From contig NZ_JWIG01000001.1 of NCBI RefSeq assembly GCF_000814675.1, positions 260,471-324,470 on the forward strand: a stretch of DNA of 64,000 bases. Reading direction: 5' to 3'. The notes beneath the pieces were generated by a model. That model searched no databases, was not told the origin of the DNA, and worked only from the letters and a program-made list of their open reading frames with translations. The DNA is from Pseudoalteromonas distincta (lineage in GTDB: Bacteria > Pseudomonadota > Gammaproteobacteria > Enterobacterales > Alteromonadaceae). Positions within the stretch are counted from its first letter, which is position 1. Each line of letters begins with the position of its first letter. Positions 1 to 11,900 of the stretch are shown piece after piece. The position numbers and the translations under genes were made by a program.

Positions 1-3000
1 TTATCTGCCGCATCGCTTGTACCATTAATGGTTGGGGTGGTGTCGTTCGTGTCAACCAATGCATTAATACTGATACTTGGGGCCGTGGTGTTGAGTGTTG
101 CGGTTTCACTTAACGTGGTGGTGTTGCCTGCACTGTCACTGACGCTTGCTTCGATAGTGAGTGGACCATCAGTTAACGCGTTTGGTACATCTGCTGACCA
201 ACTGCCATCGGCTTGTACTGTTGCGGTAAACGTTTCTGTTGTGGTGCCGTCGCTTACACTGATGTTTATCACTGTGCCCACTGGCGCATTGCTGCTTCCG
301 CTGATAGTTGGCGTGCTGTCGTTGGTTGCGCCCACGGTATCCAGTGTCAATGTCGGTGCTAAGGTATCTAGGTTGCCTGTTTGTGTCGCACCGCCGGTGT
401 TGCCTGCATCATCGGTGATACTGGCTTGCACGGTGTAGCTTCCATCTGGTAATTCAGGGGTGGTTGCTTGCCAATCACCGTTTGCATCCACGGTGGCGGT
501 GATGGGGTGTTCATCACCGTTGCTGTCAGTTATAACAATGTTTACAACCGTGCCTTCAGGCTCTGTTGAGGTACCACTGACAACAGGGGTGCTGTCGTTG
601 CCATGGCCCAGTGCATCAACGGTGACGATTGGCGTAATAGTATCCACATTACCACTGCTGTTTGCTGTGCTCTCGTTGCCTGCCGCATCAGTAATACTCG
701 CGCTTACAGTAAAGTCACCTTGTGCAAGGGCTGTTGACACTTCAATGTTCCAGTGGCCATCGCTGCCAACTAGGGCCTCAATGTTTTGCACAGCACCTGC
801 GCTGTCGGTGATGGTGAGTGTAACAGTGCCACCAATTTCATTACTGGTGCCCTGCAGCTCAGGTGTTAAGTCGCTAACATCGCCTACGTTTTGAATGGTG
901 AGCGTTGGCGCTTGCGTGTCGATGGTACTGGTATCACTCACTGTAGTTTCGTTGCCGACACTGTCGCGTACACTCACTTCAATGGTGCTTTGACCTTCAC
1001 TTAATGGTGTGGTTGGAGTGGCGCTCCAATTACCATCCGCATCAACAAGGGCGGTGATGGTTTGTGGGTTGCCATCGCTGTCAGTCACCACAATAGTGAC
1101 TTGCGCGCCTTCGCCCGCATCGCTCGTGCCGCTTATGATTGGCGTGTTGCTATTACTTTGTGCTGCAACATCAACAGTGAGTGTTGGTGGCGTATTATCA
1201 AAGTCATCTGAGCTAATTGTCCGTGTATTACCTGCGGCATCGGTTGCTGTGGCGATCACTGAGCCAACATCAAGTAACGATACATCTAATCCGACTAATG
1301 ACCAGTTGCCATCCGCATCTGTTGTAGTGGTATATGTTGCACCAATACCACCGCCTACCAGTTGCTCGGTAATGGTAATTTCACTGCCTGCTGGCAAGTC
1401 AGACGTCCCACTTAGGGTAACCAATAAACCAAGCTCAAAGGTCGGCGTAAAGGCAAGTGCCGGTGGAGTAATATCCACTTCACCACTGTCTGTGCCGGTA
1501 CCTGTGTTGCCTGCGGCATCAGTGATGCTGGCGCTGACGCTATAATTCCCTTCGGCTAAATCAGTCGCTGGGGTCGCGTTCCAGTTACCGTTTATATCCG
1601 TTTGTACATCAATGCTTTGAGTGGCATTTGCTGCATCTGTAAACGTCACCGTGATGGTGCTGTTAGGCGCATCACTGGTGCCTGTCACTGTGGGCGTGCT
1701 GTCGTTTGTTAATACTGGCGCATCTACACTCACACTTGGTGCTGTGGTATCAATGGTGCCGTTGCCGGTAATATCGGTGCTGTTTCCTGCCACATCGCTG
1801 ATGTTGGCGGTGATCGTGTACGGCCCTTCTGCCAAGGCCGTCGGTACTTCTATAGAGAAGTTGCCATCGGCATCCACCGTGGTGGTGAACGTTTGTGTAT
1901 TGCCTTGATCGTCCACTACCGTGAAGTTAATAACGGTACCTTCAACGGCATCACTTGTGCCACTGAGTGTCGGGGTGATGTCATTACTTGAACCAGGATT
2001 CGTTAGGAGCAGTGTCGGTGCAGTCGTGTCTACTTCACCAGTGCCTGTGGCAGTGGCTTCGTTGCCTGCGGCATCGCTCACACTGGCGATCACTGTAAAG
2101 GTGCCTTCAGCCAGCACTTGCGTGGCAGCTACGCTCCATGTGCCATTAACCCCTAATGTGGTCGTTACGGTATGAGTAATATTATTACTGTCGGTGATTT
2201 CAACGCTCACGGTGCTGCCTTGTGGCGCATTCGCTGTGCCGGTGATCGTAGGTGTTGTGTCATCAGTCACTGTTACATCATTTACGGCAATATTAGGAAT
2301 GGTCGTATCCACTACACCATTTTCTGTTGCTATACTTGTATTGCCGCTTCCATCTGTAACACTCGCTTCAACTTCATAACTGCCTTCAGCCAAGTCAACA
2401 GGAGCTTCAACACTCCAGATACCGTCTGTAACAGTTGTTTGTACCGTGTTTGTTATGTCATTACTGTCCGTGAAACTGACGGTGATAATAGTGCCATTTG
2501 CTGCACTGCTGGTACCGCTCACATTCGGCGTTGTATCATTTGTATCCATTAATGCATCAATATTAATACTCGGTGCATTGGTATCCAATGTTGCGCCTTC
2601 ACTTAACGTAGTGGTGTTGCCTGCACTGTCACTAACGCTTGCTTCAATAGTGAGTGGACCATCAGTTAACGCGTTCGGTACATCTGCTGACCAACTGCCA
2701 TCGGCTTGTACTGTTGCAGTAAACGTTTCTGTATTATCTGCATCCGTGACGTTAATCGTTATAACCGTGCCTGCTGGCGCGTTCGATGTCCCGCTAATTG
2801 TTGGCGTGCTGTTATTCGTGGCACCGACTGTGTCTAACGTCAACGTTGGCGCTAAGGTATCTAGGTTGCCCGTTTGTGTCGCACCGCCGGTGTTACCTGC
2901 ATCATCGGTGATACTGGCTTGCACGGTGTAGCTTCCATCCGGTAATTCAGGACTGGTTGCTTGCCAATCACCGTTTGCATCCACGGTGGCGGTGATGGGG

Positions 3001-5910
3001 TGTGCATCACCGTTGCTGTCGGTAATAACAATGTTTACAACCGTGCCTTCAGGCTCTGTTGAAGTACCACTAATCACTGGGGTGCTGTCGTTACCCAAGC
3101 CCAGTGCATCAACGGTGACAACTGGCGTAATAGTATCCACATTACCACTGCTGTTTGCTGTGCTCTCGTTGCCTGCCGCATCGGTAATACTCGCGCTTAC
3201 AGTAAAGTCACCTTGTGCAAGCGCACTGGGGATTTCAATATCCCAGTGGCCATCACTTTCAACGGTGGTGGTAATGGTTTGCACGACGCCGTCGCTGTCG
3301 GTCACGGTAAGTGTGACTGTGCCACCAACTTCGGTACTGGTGCCTTGTAATGTCGGTGTTAGGTCGTTTACATCGCCTACATTTTGTATCGTAAGTGTTG
3401 GCGCTTGCGTGTCGATAGTGGTGGTTTCACTCACGGTGGTTTCGTTGCCGACACTGTCGCGTACGCTCACTTCAATCGTGCTTTCGCCTTCGCTTAGCGG
3501 TGTACTTGGTGTAGCACTCCAATCGCCATTTGCATCCACAAGCGCTGTGATGGTTTGTGGGTTGCCTGCGCTATCAGTAACCACTATGGTCACTTGCGCC
3601 CCTTCGCCTGCATCACTTGTGCCGCTTATGATTGGCGTGTTGCTGTCGCTTTGTGCTGCAACATCAACCGTGAGTGTTGGCGGTGTGTTATCAAAGTCAT
3701 CTGAGCTAATTGTCCGTGTATTACCTGCGGCATCGGTGGCTGTTGCGATCACTGAGCCAACATCAAGTAACGATACATCTAATCCGACTAATGACCAGTT
3801 GCCATCTGCATCTGTTGTGGTGGTGTATGTTGCACCAATACCACCGCCTACCAGTTGCTCGGTAATGGTAATTTCACTGCCTGCTGGCAAGTCAGACGTA
3901 CCACTTAAAGTAACCAATAAACCAAGTTCAAACGTTGGTGTAAAGGCAAGCGCCGGTGGAGTAATATCCACTTCGCCACTGTCTGTGCCTATGCCTGTGT
4001 TACCTGCCGCATCGGTGATGCTGGCGCTGACGCTATAATTACCTTCGACTAAATCAGTCGTTGGTGCCGCACTCCAGTTACCATTGGCATCGGTTTGTAC
4101 ATCAATGCTTTGAGTAGCATTTGCTGCATCTGTAAACGTCACCGTGATGGTGCTGTTAGGTGCATCACTGGTGCCTGTCACAGTTGGCGTGCTGTCGTTA
4201 GTGAGTACTGGCGCATCCACGCTCACACTTGGCGCTGTGGTATCGATGTTACCGCTGGCGGTAATATCGTTGCTGTTGCCCGCTGCATCGCTAATACTTG
4301 CTTCGATGCTGTATGGCCCTTCAGCCAATGCAGTCGGTACTTCCACTGAGAAGTTGCCATCAGCATCAACCGTGGTGGTGAACGTTTGCTCGGCCCCTAA
4401 ATCATCCGTTACGGTGAAGCTGATCACTGTGCCCTCAGGGGCATCACTGGTACCGCTTAACGTTGGGGTTACGTCGTTACTTGAACCTGGGCTGGTTAAC
4501 TCAAGTGTCGGTGCAACAGTATCTATTTCTCCTGCGCCTGTGGCCGTCGCGGCATTACCCGCCGTATCGCTTACGCTTGCAGTTACTGTATAACTGCCTT
4601 CAGCAAGTACTTGTGAGGCGGCCACACTCCAGATGCCATTAACCCCGAGCGTAGTTGTAACCGTATGAGTAACGTTATTGCTGTCGGTGATTTCAACCGT
4701 CACGGTACTACCTTGCGGTGCGTTCGCGGTACCAGTGATCGTTGGAGTGGTATCGTTTGTTACGCTCAGTGTATCAACTTCAATCGCTGGCATAGTGGTG
4801 TCAATAATACCGGTTTCAGTGGCACTGCCTATATTTCCTAGGCCGTCATCTACCTCGGCGGTTACCGTGTATTCACCTTCAGCTAAATCAGTTGGTGCAT
4901 CAACGCTCCATACGCCACCCGTTACGGTCGTATCAACAGTCGTAATATTCCCTGCACTGTCTTCAAACGTTAAGCTGATGATAGTGCCATCTGCTGCATC
5001 GCTTGTACCATTAATGGTTGGCGTGGTGTCGTTGGTATCAACCAAGGCATTAATGCTAATACTTGGTGCGGTGGTGTTCAGTGTCGCGGTTTCACTTAAT
5101 GTGGTGGTGTTACCGGCGCTATCGCTCACGCTGGCTTCAATAGTAAGCTCTCCATCAGCTAATGCTGTCGGTACATCTGCTGACCAACTGCCGTCGGCTT
5201 GTACTGTCGCGGTGAGCGTTTCGGTTGTGGTGCCATCGCTCACACTGATATTTATCACTGTGCCCACTGGCGCATTGCTGCTTCCGCTGATAGTTGGGGT
5301 GCTGTCGTTGGTCGCGCCCACGGTATCCAGTGCCAATGTCGGTGCTAAGGTATCAAGAGTGCCTGATTGAACGGCGCCGCCGGTGTTTCCTGCCGCATCG
5401 GTAATGCTGGCTTGTACGCTGTAGCTTCCATCTGGTAATTCAGGGCTGGTTGCTTGCCAATCACCGTTTGCATCCACGGTGGCAGTAATTGGATACTCAT
5501 CACCATTACTGTCGGTAATAACAATGTTTACAACCGTGCCTTCAGGCTCTGTTGAAGTGCCACTAATCACTGGGGTGCTGTCGTTACCCAAGCCCAGTGC
5601 ATCAACGGTGACGATTGGCGTAATAGTATCCACATTACCACTGCTGTTTGCTGTGCTCTCGTTGCCTGCCGCATCGGTAATACTAGCGCTTACAGTAAAG
5701 TCACCTTGTGCAAGGGCTGTTGACACTTCAATAGCCCAGTGACCATCGCTGCCAACTAGGGTCTCAATGGTTTGCACAGCACCTGCGCTGTCGGTGATGG
5801 TGAGTGTAACAGTGCCACCAATTTCATTACTGGTGCCCTGAAGCTCAGGTGTTAAATCGCTAACATCGCCTACGGTTTGAATGGTTAATGTGGGTGCTTG
5901 CGTGTCTAAC
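1..5910 (-). repeat. Higher-order repeat, 2,493-bp period, inside the adhesin gene
   Basis: Corresponding sequences recur at exact spacings of 2,493 bp. The motif around 123 reappears at 2616 and 5109, and position 1 aligns with 4987. Each period is 831 codons and contains nine Ig-like domains. Two full periods and the start of a third are visible. Similarity to the next period stops near 5910. The first copy probably continues beyond the left edge. Confidence 0.88.
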
Positions 5911-8900
5911 GTAATTGTATCTGTAACTGTTGTTGTATTACCGGCTTCATCAGACACACTTACTTCTATGGTGTTATCACCTTCATTTAAATCTGTTTGC
6001 GGCGTTACTTCCCAATTACCATTTGCATCTACTGTGGTGGTAAGTGTTTGTTCAACTCCATTTTCATCTGTAATAACCACCGTGATACTAGTACCAACTT
6101 CTGCATCACTAGTACCTGAAATGGTAGGCGTTGAGTCGTTGGTTACAGTATCAAAGTCAACGGTTAAGCTAGGCCCTGATGTATCTATGTTGCCTGTAGC
6201 CGTATCTGAAGCACTATTTCCTGCTGCATCAGATACTTCAGCTTCTACAGAATAATCGCCCGAGGCCAACTCTTGAGAAAGTTCAACACTCCAATTACCA
6301 TCGGCATCTGTTGTTGTGCTAAATGTGCGAACAACCCCTTGAGAATCAGTAACCGTTAAATTTATAACTGTGCCTGCAACTACGTCAGTTGTGTTACCAG
6401 AAATAACCGGTGTTGTATCATTACTTGTTTCTAGTTCATTTACTTGTATGGTTGGAGGCGTAATATCAATTACAGCATCAAGCTCTGCATTTGCGCTTCC
6501 ACCACCTATGTCTGTTACTGTCGCACTAATTAAAATGGTGCCTTCAGCCAAATCGGCTGGCGGAGTAACACTCCATAGCCCGTTTTCATCAACAGTTGTA
6601 GTTAAAGTAATTACTGCACCCGCAGAGTCAGTGATCTGAACTTCAACCGGCGAGCCAACTTGTGCATTAAAAGTATCACCATTTATTTGAGGGGTTTGAT
6701 CGTTAGTTTCGCCGATAACATCAATGGTAATAGTCAATGCGCTTGTATCAATTGTGCCTGAAGCACTTGCTGTGCCTTCATTACCAGCGCTATCACTAAT
6801 ACTTGCATCTACAGAGTAGGTCCCTTCAGCTAAAGCCGCAGGTACTTCTACTGTCCAACTTCCGTCTGCAATTACTTGTGCTGAAATTGTTTGTACTGCA
6901 CCATTAGCATCGGTCACTGTTAAAGTTATGGTTGAACCAGCAGGCTCCCCGCTAACCGTGCCTGAAATGGTCGGTGTTGTATCACTCGTATCGCCTAGTG
7001 CATTAATAGTAACTATTGGCGCTGTGGTATCAACCTCTCCCGTTGTTGTGGCTGTGGTTTCATTACCTGCGTTATCGGTAACCGATACTTCAACAGTAAA
7101 TTCACCCTCACTTAATTCGTTCGGTACATCAACACTAAAGGTGCCATCGGCTTGTACTTCTGTGGTAATAGTTTGTGGATTACCTGCTTCATCAGTTACG
7201 GTAATAGTAACAACCGTGCCCTCTGGCTCACCCGTTGCGGTGCCTGAAATAGTTGGGGTGGTGTTGTTAGTATCACCTACAGGGTCAATAATAACTGTTG
7301 GCGCGGCAGTATCGACTTCGCCTGTTGTTGTTGCGGTAGTTTCATTACCTGCAGTATCGGTAACCGATACTTCAACCGTAAACTCACCTTCACTTAATTC
7401 ATTTGGTACATCAACACTAAATGTGCCATCGGCTTGCACTTCAGTGGTAATGATTTGTGGGTTACCTGCTTCATCAGTAACTGTAATAGTAACAACCGTG
7501 CCCTCTGGCTCCCCCGTTGCGGTGCCTGAAATAGTTGGGGTGGTGTCGTTACTATCAGCCAGTGCATCTATCGTGATCACCGGTGCTAAAGTATCAACCT
7601 CACCAGTCGTAGTTGCTGTGGTTTCATTGCCCGCAGTATCGGTAACCGATACTTCAACGGTAAATTCACCTTCACTTAATTCGTTTGGTACATCCACACT
7701 AAAGCTGCCATCGGCTTGTACTTCTGTGGTAATAGTTTGTGGATTACCTGCTTCATCAGTTACGGTAATAGTAACAACTGTGCCCTCTGGCTCACCCGTT
7801 GCGGTGCCTGAAATAGTTGGGGTGGTATTGTTAGTATCACCTACGGGGTCAATAATAACTGTTGGCGCGGCAGTATCGACTTCTCCCGTTGTTGTTGCGG
7901 TAGTTTCATTACCTGCAGTATCGGTAACCGATACTTCAACAGTAAATTCACCCTCACTTAATTCGTTCGGTACATCAACACTAAAGGTGCCATCGGCTTG
8001 TACTTCTGTGGTAATAGTTTGTGGATTACCTGCTTCATCAGTTACGGTAATAGTAACAACTGTGCCCTCTGGCTCACCCGTTGCGGTGCCTGAAATAGTT
8101 GGGGTGGTATTGTTAGTATCACCTACGGGGTCAATAATAACTGTTGGCGCGGCAGTATCGACTTCTCCCGTTGTTGTTGCGGTAGTTTCATTACCTGCAG
8201 TATCGGTAACCGATACTTCAACAGTAAATTCACCCTCACTTAATTCGTTCGGTACATCAACACTAAAGGTGCCATCGGCTTGTACTTCTGTGGTAATAGT
8301 TTGTGGATTACCTGCTTCATCAGTTACGGTAATAGTAACAACCGTGCCCTCTGGCTCCCCCGTTGCGGTGCCTGAAATAGTTGGGGTGGTATTGTTAGTA
8401 TCACCTACGGGGTCAATAATAACTGTTGGCGCGGCAGTATCGACTTCTCCCGTTGTTGTTGCGGTAGTTTCATTACCTGCTGTATCGGTAACCGATACTT
8501 CAACCGTAAATTCACCCTCACTTAATTCGTTCGGTACATCCACACTAAAGCTGCCATCGGCTTGTACTTCTGTGGTAATAGTTTGTGGATTACCTGCTTC
8601 ATCAGTTACGGTAATAGTAACAACCGTGCCTTCTGGCTCACCCGTTGCGGTGCCTGAAATAGTTGGGGTGGTGTCGTTAGTATCACCTACTGGGTCAATA
8701 ATAACTGTTGGCGCGGCAGTATCGACTTCGCCTGTTGTTGTTGCGGTAGTTTCATTACCTGCAGTATCGGTAACCGATACTTCAACAGTAAACTCACCTT
8801 CACTTAATTCATTTGGTACATCAACACTAAAGGTGCCATCGGCTTGTACTTCTGTGGTAATAGTTTGTGGATTACCAGCTTCATCAGTAACTGTAATAGT

Positions 8901-11900
8901 AACAACCGTGCCCTCTGGCTCCTCCGTTGCGGTGCCTGAAATAGTTGGGGTGGTGTCGTTACTATCAGCCAGTGCATCTATCGTGATCACCGGTGCTAAA
9001 GTATCAACCTCGCCAGTCGTAGTTGCTGTGGTTTCATTGCCCGCAGTATCAGTAACCGATACTTCAACCGTAAACTCACCTTCACTTAATTCGTTCGGCA
9101 CATCAACACTAAAGGTGCCATCGGCTTGTACTTCAGTGGTGATTATTTGTGGATTACCTGCTTCATCAGTTACCGTAATTGTAACTAATGTGCCTTCTGG
9201 CTCACCCGTTGCGGTGCCTGAAATTGTTGGTGTGGTATCGTTAGTATCACCTATGGGGTCAATAGTAACTGTTGGCGCGGCAGTATCAACTTCGCCCGTC
9301 GTTGTTGCTGTGGTTTCATTACCTGAGGTATCGGTAACCGATACCTCAACAATAAATTCACCTTCACTTAATTCGTTCGGTACATCAACAGTGAAAGTGC
9401 CATTAGCGAGCACTTCTGTAGTGATAACTTGTTCGTTACCAGCGTCATCAGTCACGGTAATAGTAACAACCGTGCCTTCTGGCTCACCCGTCGCAGTCCC
9501 TGAAATAGTTGGAGTGGTGTCGTTACTATCAGCCAGTGCATCTATCGCGATCACCGGTGCTGAAGTATCAATTTCTCCAGTCGTAGTTGCTGTGGTTTCA
9601 TTACCTGAAGTGTCAGTAACGGATACCTCAACAGTAAATTCGCCTTCACTTAATTCATTTGGTACATCCACACTAAAGGTGCCATCGGCGAGTACTTCTG
9701 TAGTGATGGTTTGTGGGTTACCTGCTTCATCAGTCACGGTAATAGTAACAACGGTGCCCTCTGGCTCGCCCGTTGCTGTGCCAGAAATTGTCGGTGTTGT
9801 ATCATTGCTATCAGCCAGTGCATCAATCGTAATAGTTGGTGCGGTATTATCGATAGTTCCCTGTGCTAAAGTTTCACTTTGGTTACCTGCTTCATCGCTA
9901 ACGATGGCATTAACGCTAAAGTCACCTTCAACTAACTCATTAATAGCATCAGCTGTCCAAGTACCATCAGCTAGCGTTTGTGTTGTAATTGTTTGTGTAT
10001 TACCAGCAGCGTCCGTCAATGTTAACGTAACCGTTGTTCCAGCTGGCACATTTTGTACGGAACCTGAAATTGTTGGAGTAGTATCGGCGCTATCTGGGAT
10101 TGCATTAATTGCTATAATTGGAGCTGATAAATCAATTATTCCAGTACCGGTATCGCTTGCTTCATTACCTGCAGCGTCTGTTACTGTTGCCGTAATTGTA
10201 AAGTCGCCTTCAGCAACAGCTTGAGTTGCACCTACTTGCCAAGTTCCATCTTCTGACACAACCGCCGTCAATGTTTGAGACTCACCATTTGCATCAGTAA
10301 CTAAAACACTAACAAGGCTACCCGGAGCTGCATCACTCGTTGTTCCGCTAAATGTAGGTGTTGTATCGTTTGAATCAGCAAAGTCATTTATTGCAACTAA
10401 AGGAGGGGTGGTATCAACTGTGCCTAATTGTGAATCTTGAGCTGCGTTACCTGCATTATCAGATACATTAGCAGTTACGGTAAAATCCCCCTCACTTAAA
10501 GCAGTTGGAATCTCAATACTCCAAGTACCATCAGCACTTATAGTAGTCACTAACTGTTGCTCTGCTCCTAGACTATCGGTAACAATTAAAGTTACTTCAC
10601 TGCCCGATGCTAATCCTTGGGTAGAGCCTGTAAGAGTAGGTGTTGTATCGTTTGTATCTGCAATATTGTTAATAGTCACACTTGGTGCAGTTAAATCAAC
10701 CGTACCTGTAACAGTTGCAGTACTGCTATTACCAGCAGTATCACTAACACTCGCTGTTACTGTGAAATCTCCTTCACTGAGATCTGCAATAATATCCGCT
10801 GTATATGTACCATCTGTATTTGTAATTGTTGTAAGTGTTTGTTCATTACCTTCACTGTCAGTTATTACTAAGGTAACTTCTGTTCCTGCTGGTACATCAA
10901 TTACGTTACCACTTACTGATGGAGTTACATCATTCGTATCCTCAATAGGATTAATCGTGATTGCAGGATCTGTTAAATCAATTTCTCCAGTTTCGCTTGC
11001 AGAAGCTGTATTACCCGCAGCATCAGTTACAGTTGCAATAACACTAAACTGGCCTTCAACTAATTCATTACTTGCCTCAATTGACCAGCTTCCGTCAGAA
11101 CCAGTAACTACTTGCACGGTTTCTGCTACGCCATCGCTTCCTGTAAATGTAACGGTTACTACCGCACCAGGCTCTACGTCTTGGGTAGAGCCGCTAATTG
11201 TTGGTGTTGTATCGTTAGTATCAATAATAAAATTAATGCTTACAGTTAAATCAACATTACCTACTGCACTTGCTTGCGCCTCATTGCCCGAGTCATCTAT
11301 AACCGCTGCAACTACAGTAAAGTCGCCCTCAGGCAGAGGGGTTGTTACTTGTGCAGTCCACGAACCATCTGCTTGCGTCACTGCTAGTAATGTAAATGTG
11401 CTGCCATCGCTTGCAGTAATAGTTAAAGTGATGGTTGTACCTGCAGGCACATTACCGGTGTTACCACTTAAAAATGGAGTGGTATCGTTAGTATTAGCAA
11501 TTGCATCGATTTGAATTGAGATAGGAGCAAACGTTATTTCGCCGTTTGTTTGAGCAGTAGCCTCATTCCCTGCTGCATCGGTTACTGACGCAGTTGCTGT
11601 AAACTCACCACCTGGCAAGATTTCATTAGCATCAACACTCCATGTACCATCTTCATTTAATAAAGTAGTTAAAGTTTGTACGCTACCGTTTATATCGGTT
11701 ACTAATACTGTAATTACAGAGCCCGCTGGGGCGTCTTCTACCCTACCTACAAATGTTGGTGTAGTATCGTTAGTATCAGCAATTGCAGTAACGGTAATAT
11801 CTGGATTTGTTAAATCAACAACACCTTGGTTATTTGCTTGGGCTTGATTACCTGCAGCATCGCTTACACTTGCATCAACCTCAAACTGCCCTTCAGCCAA

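Noticed and set aside
6990..9850. Regular repeats as a possible CRISPR array
   Set aside because: The whole 282-bp unit is repeated and coding, with no unique spacers and no cas genes nearby.
6928..10224. A 1,098-residue plus-strand open frame, and several shorter ones from 28 to 12399
   Set aside because: They are the antisense of the adhesin repeats. The 282-bp unit happens to lack stops on the other strand, and the proteins read as Ser/Val/Pro-rich noise, while the minus strand gives coherent Ig-like domains.
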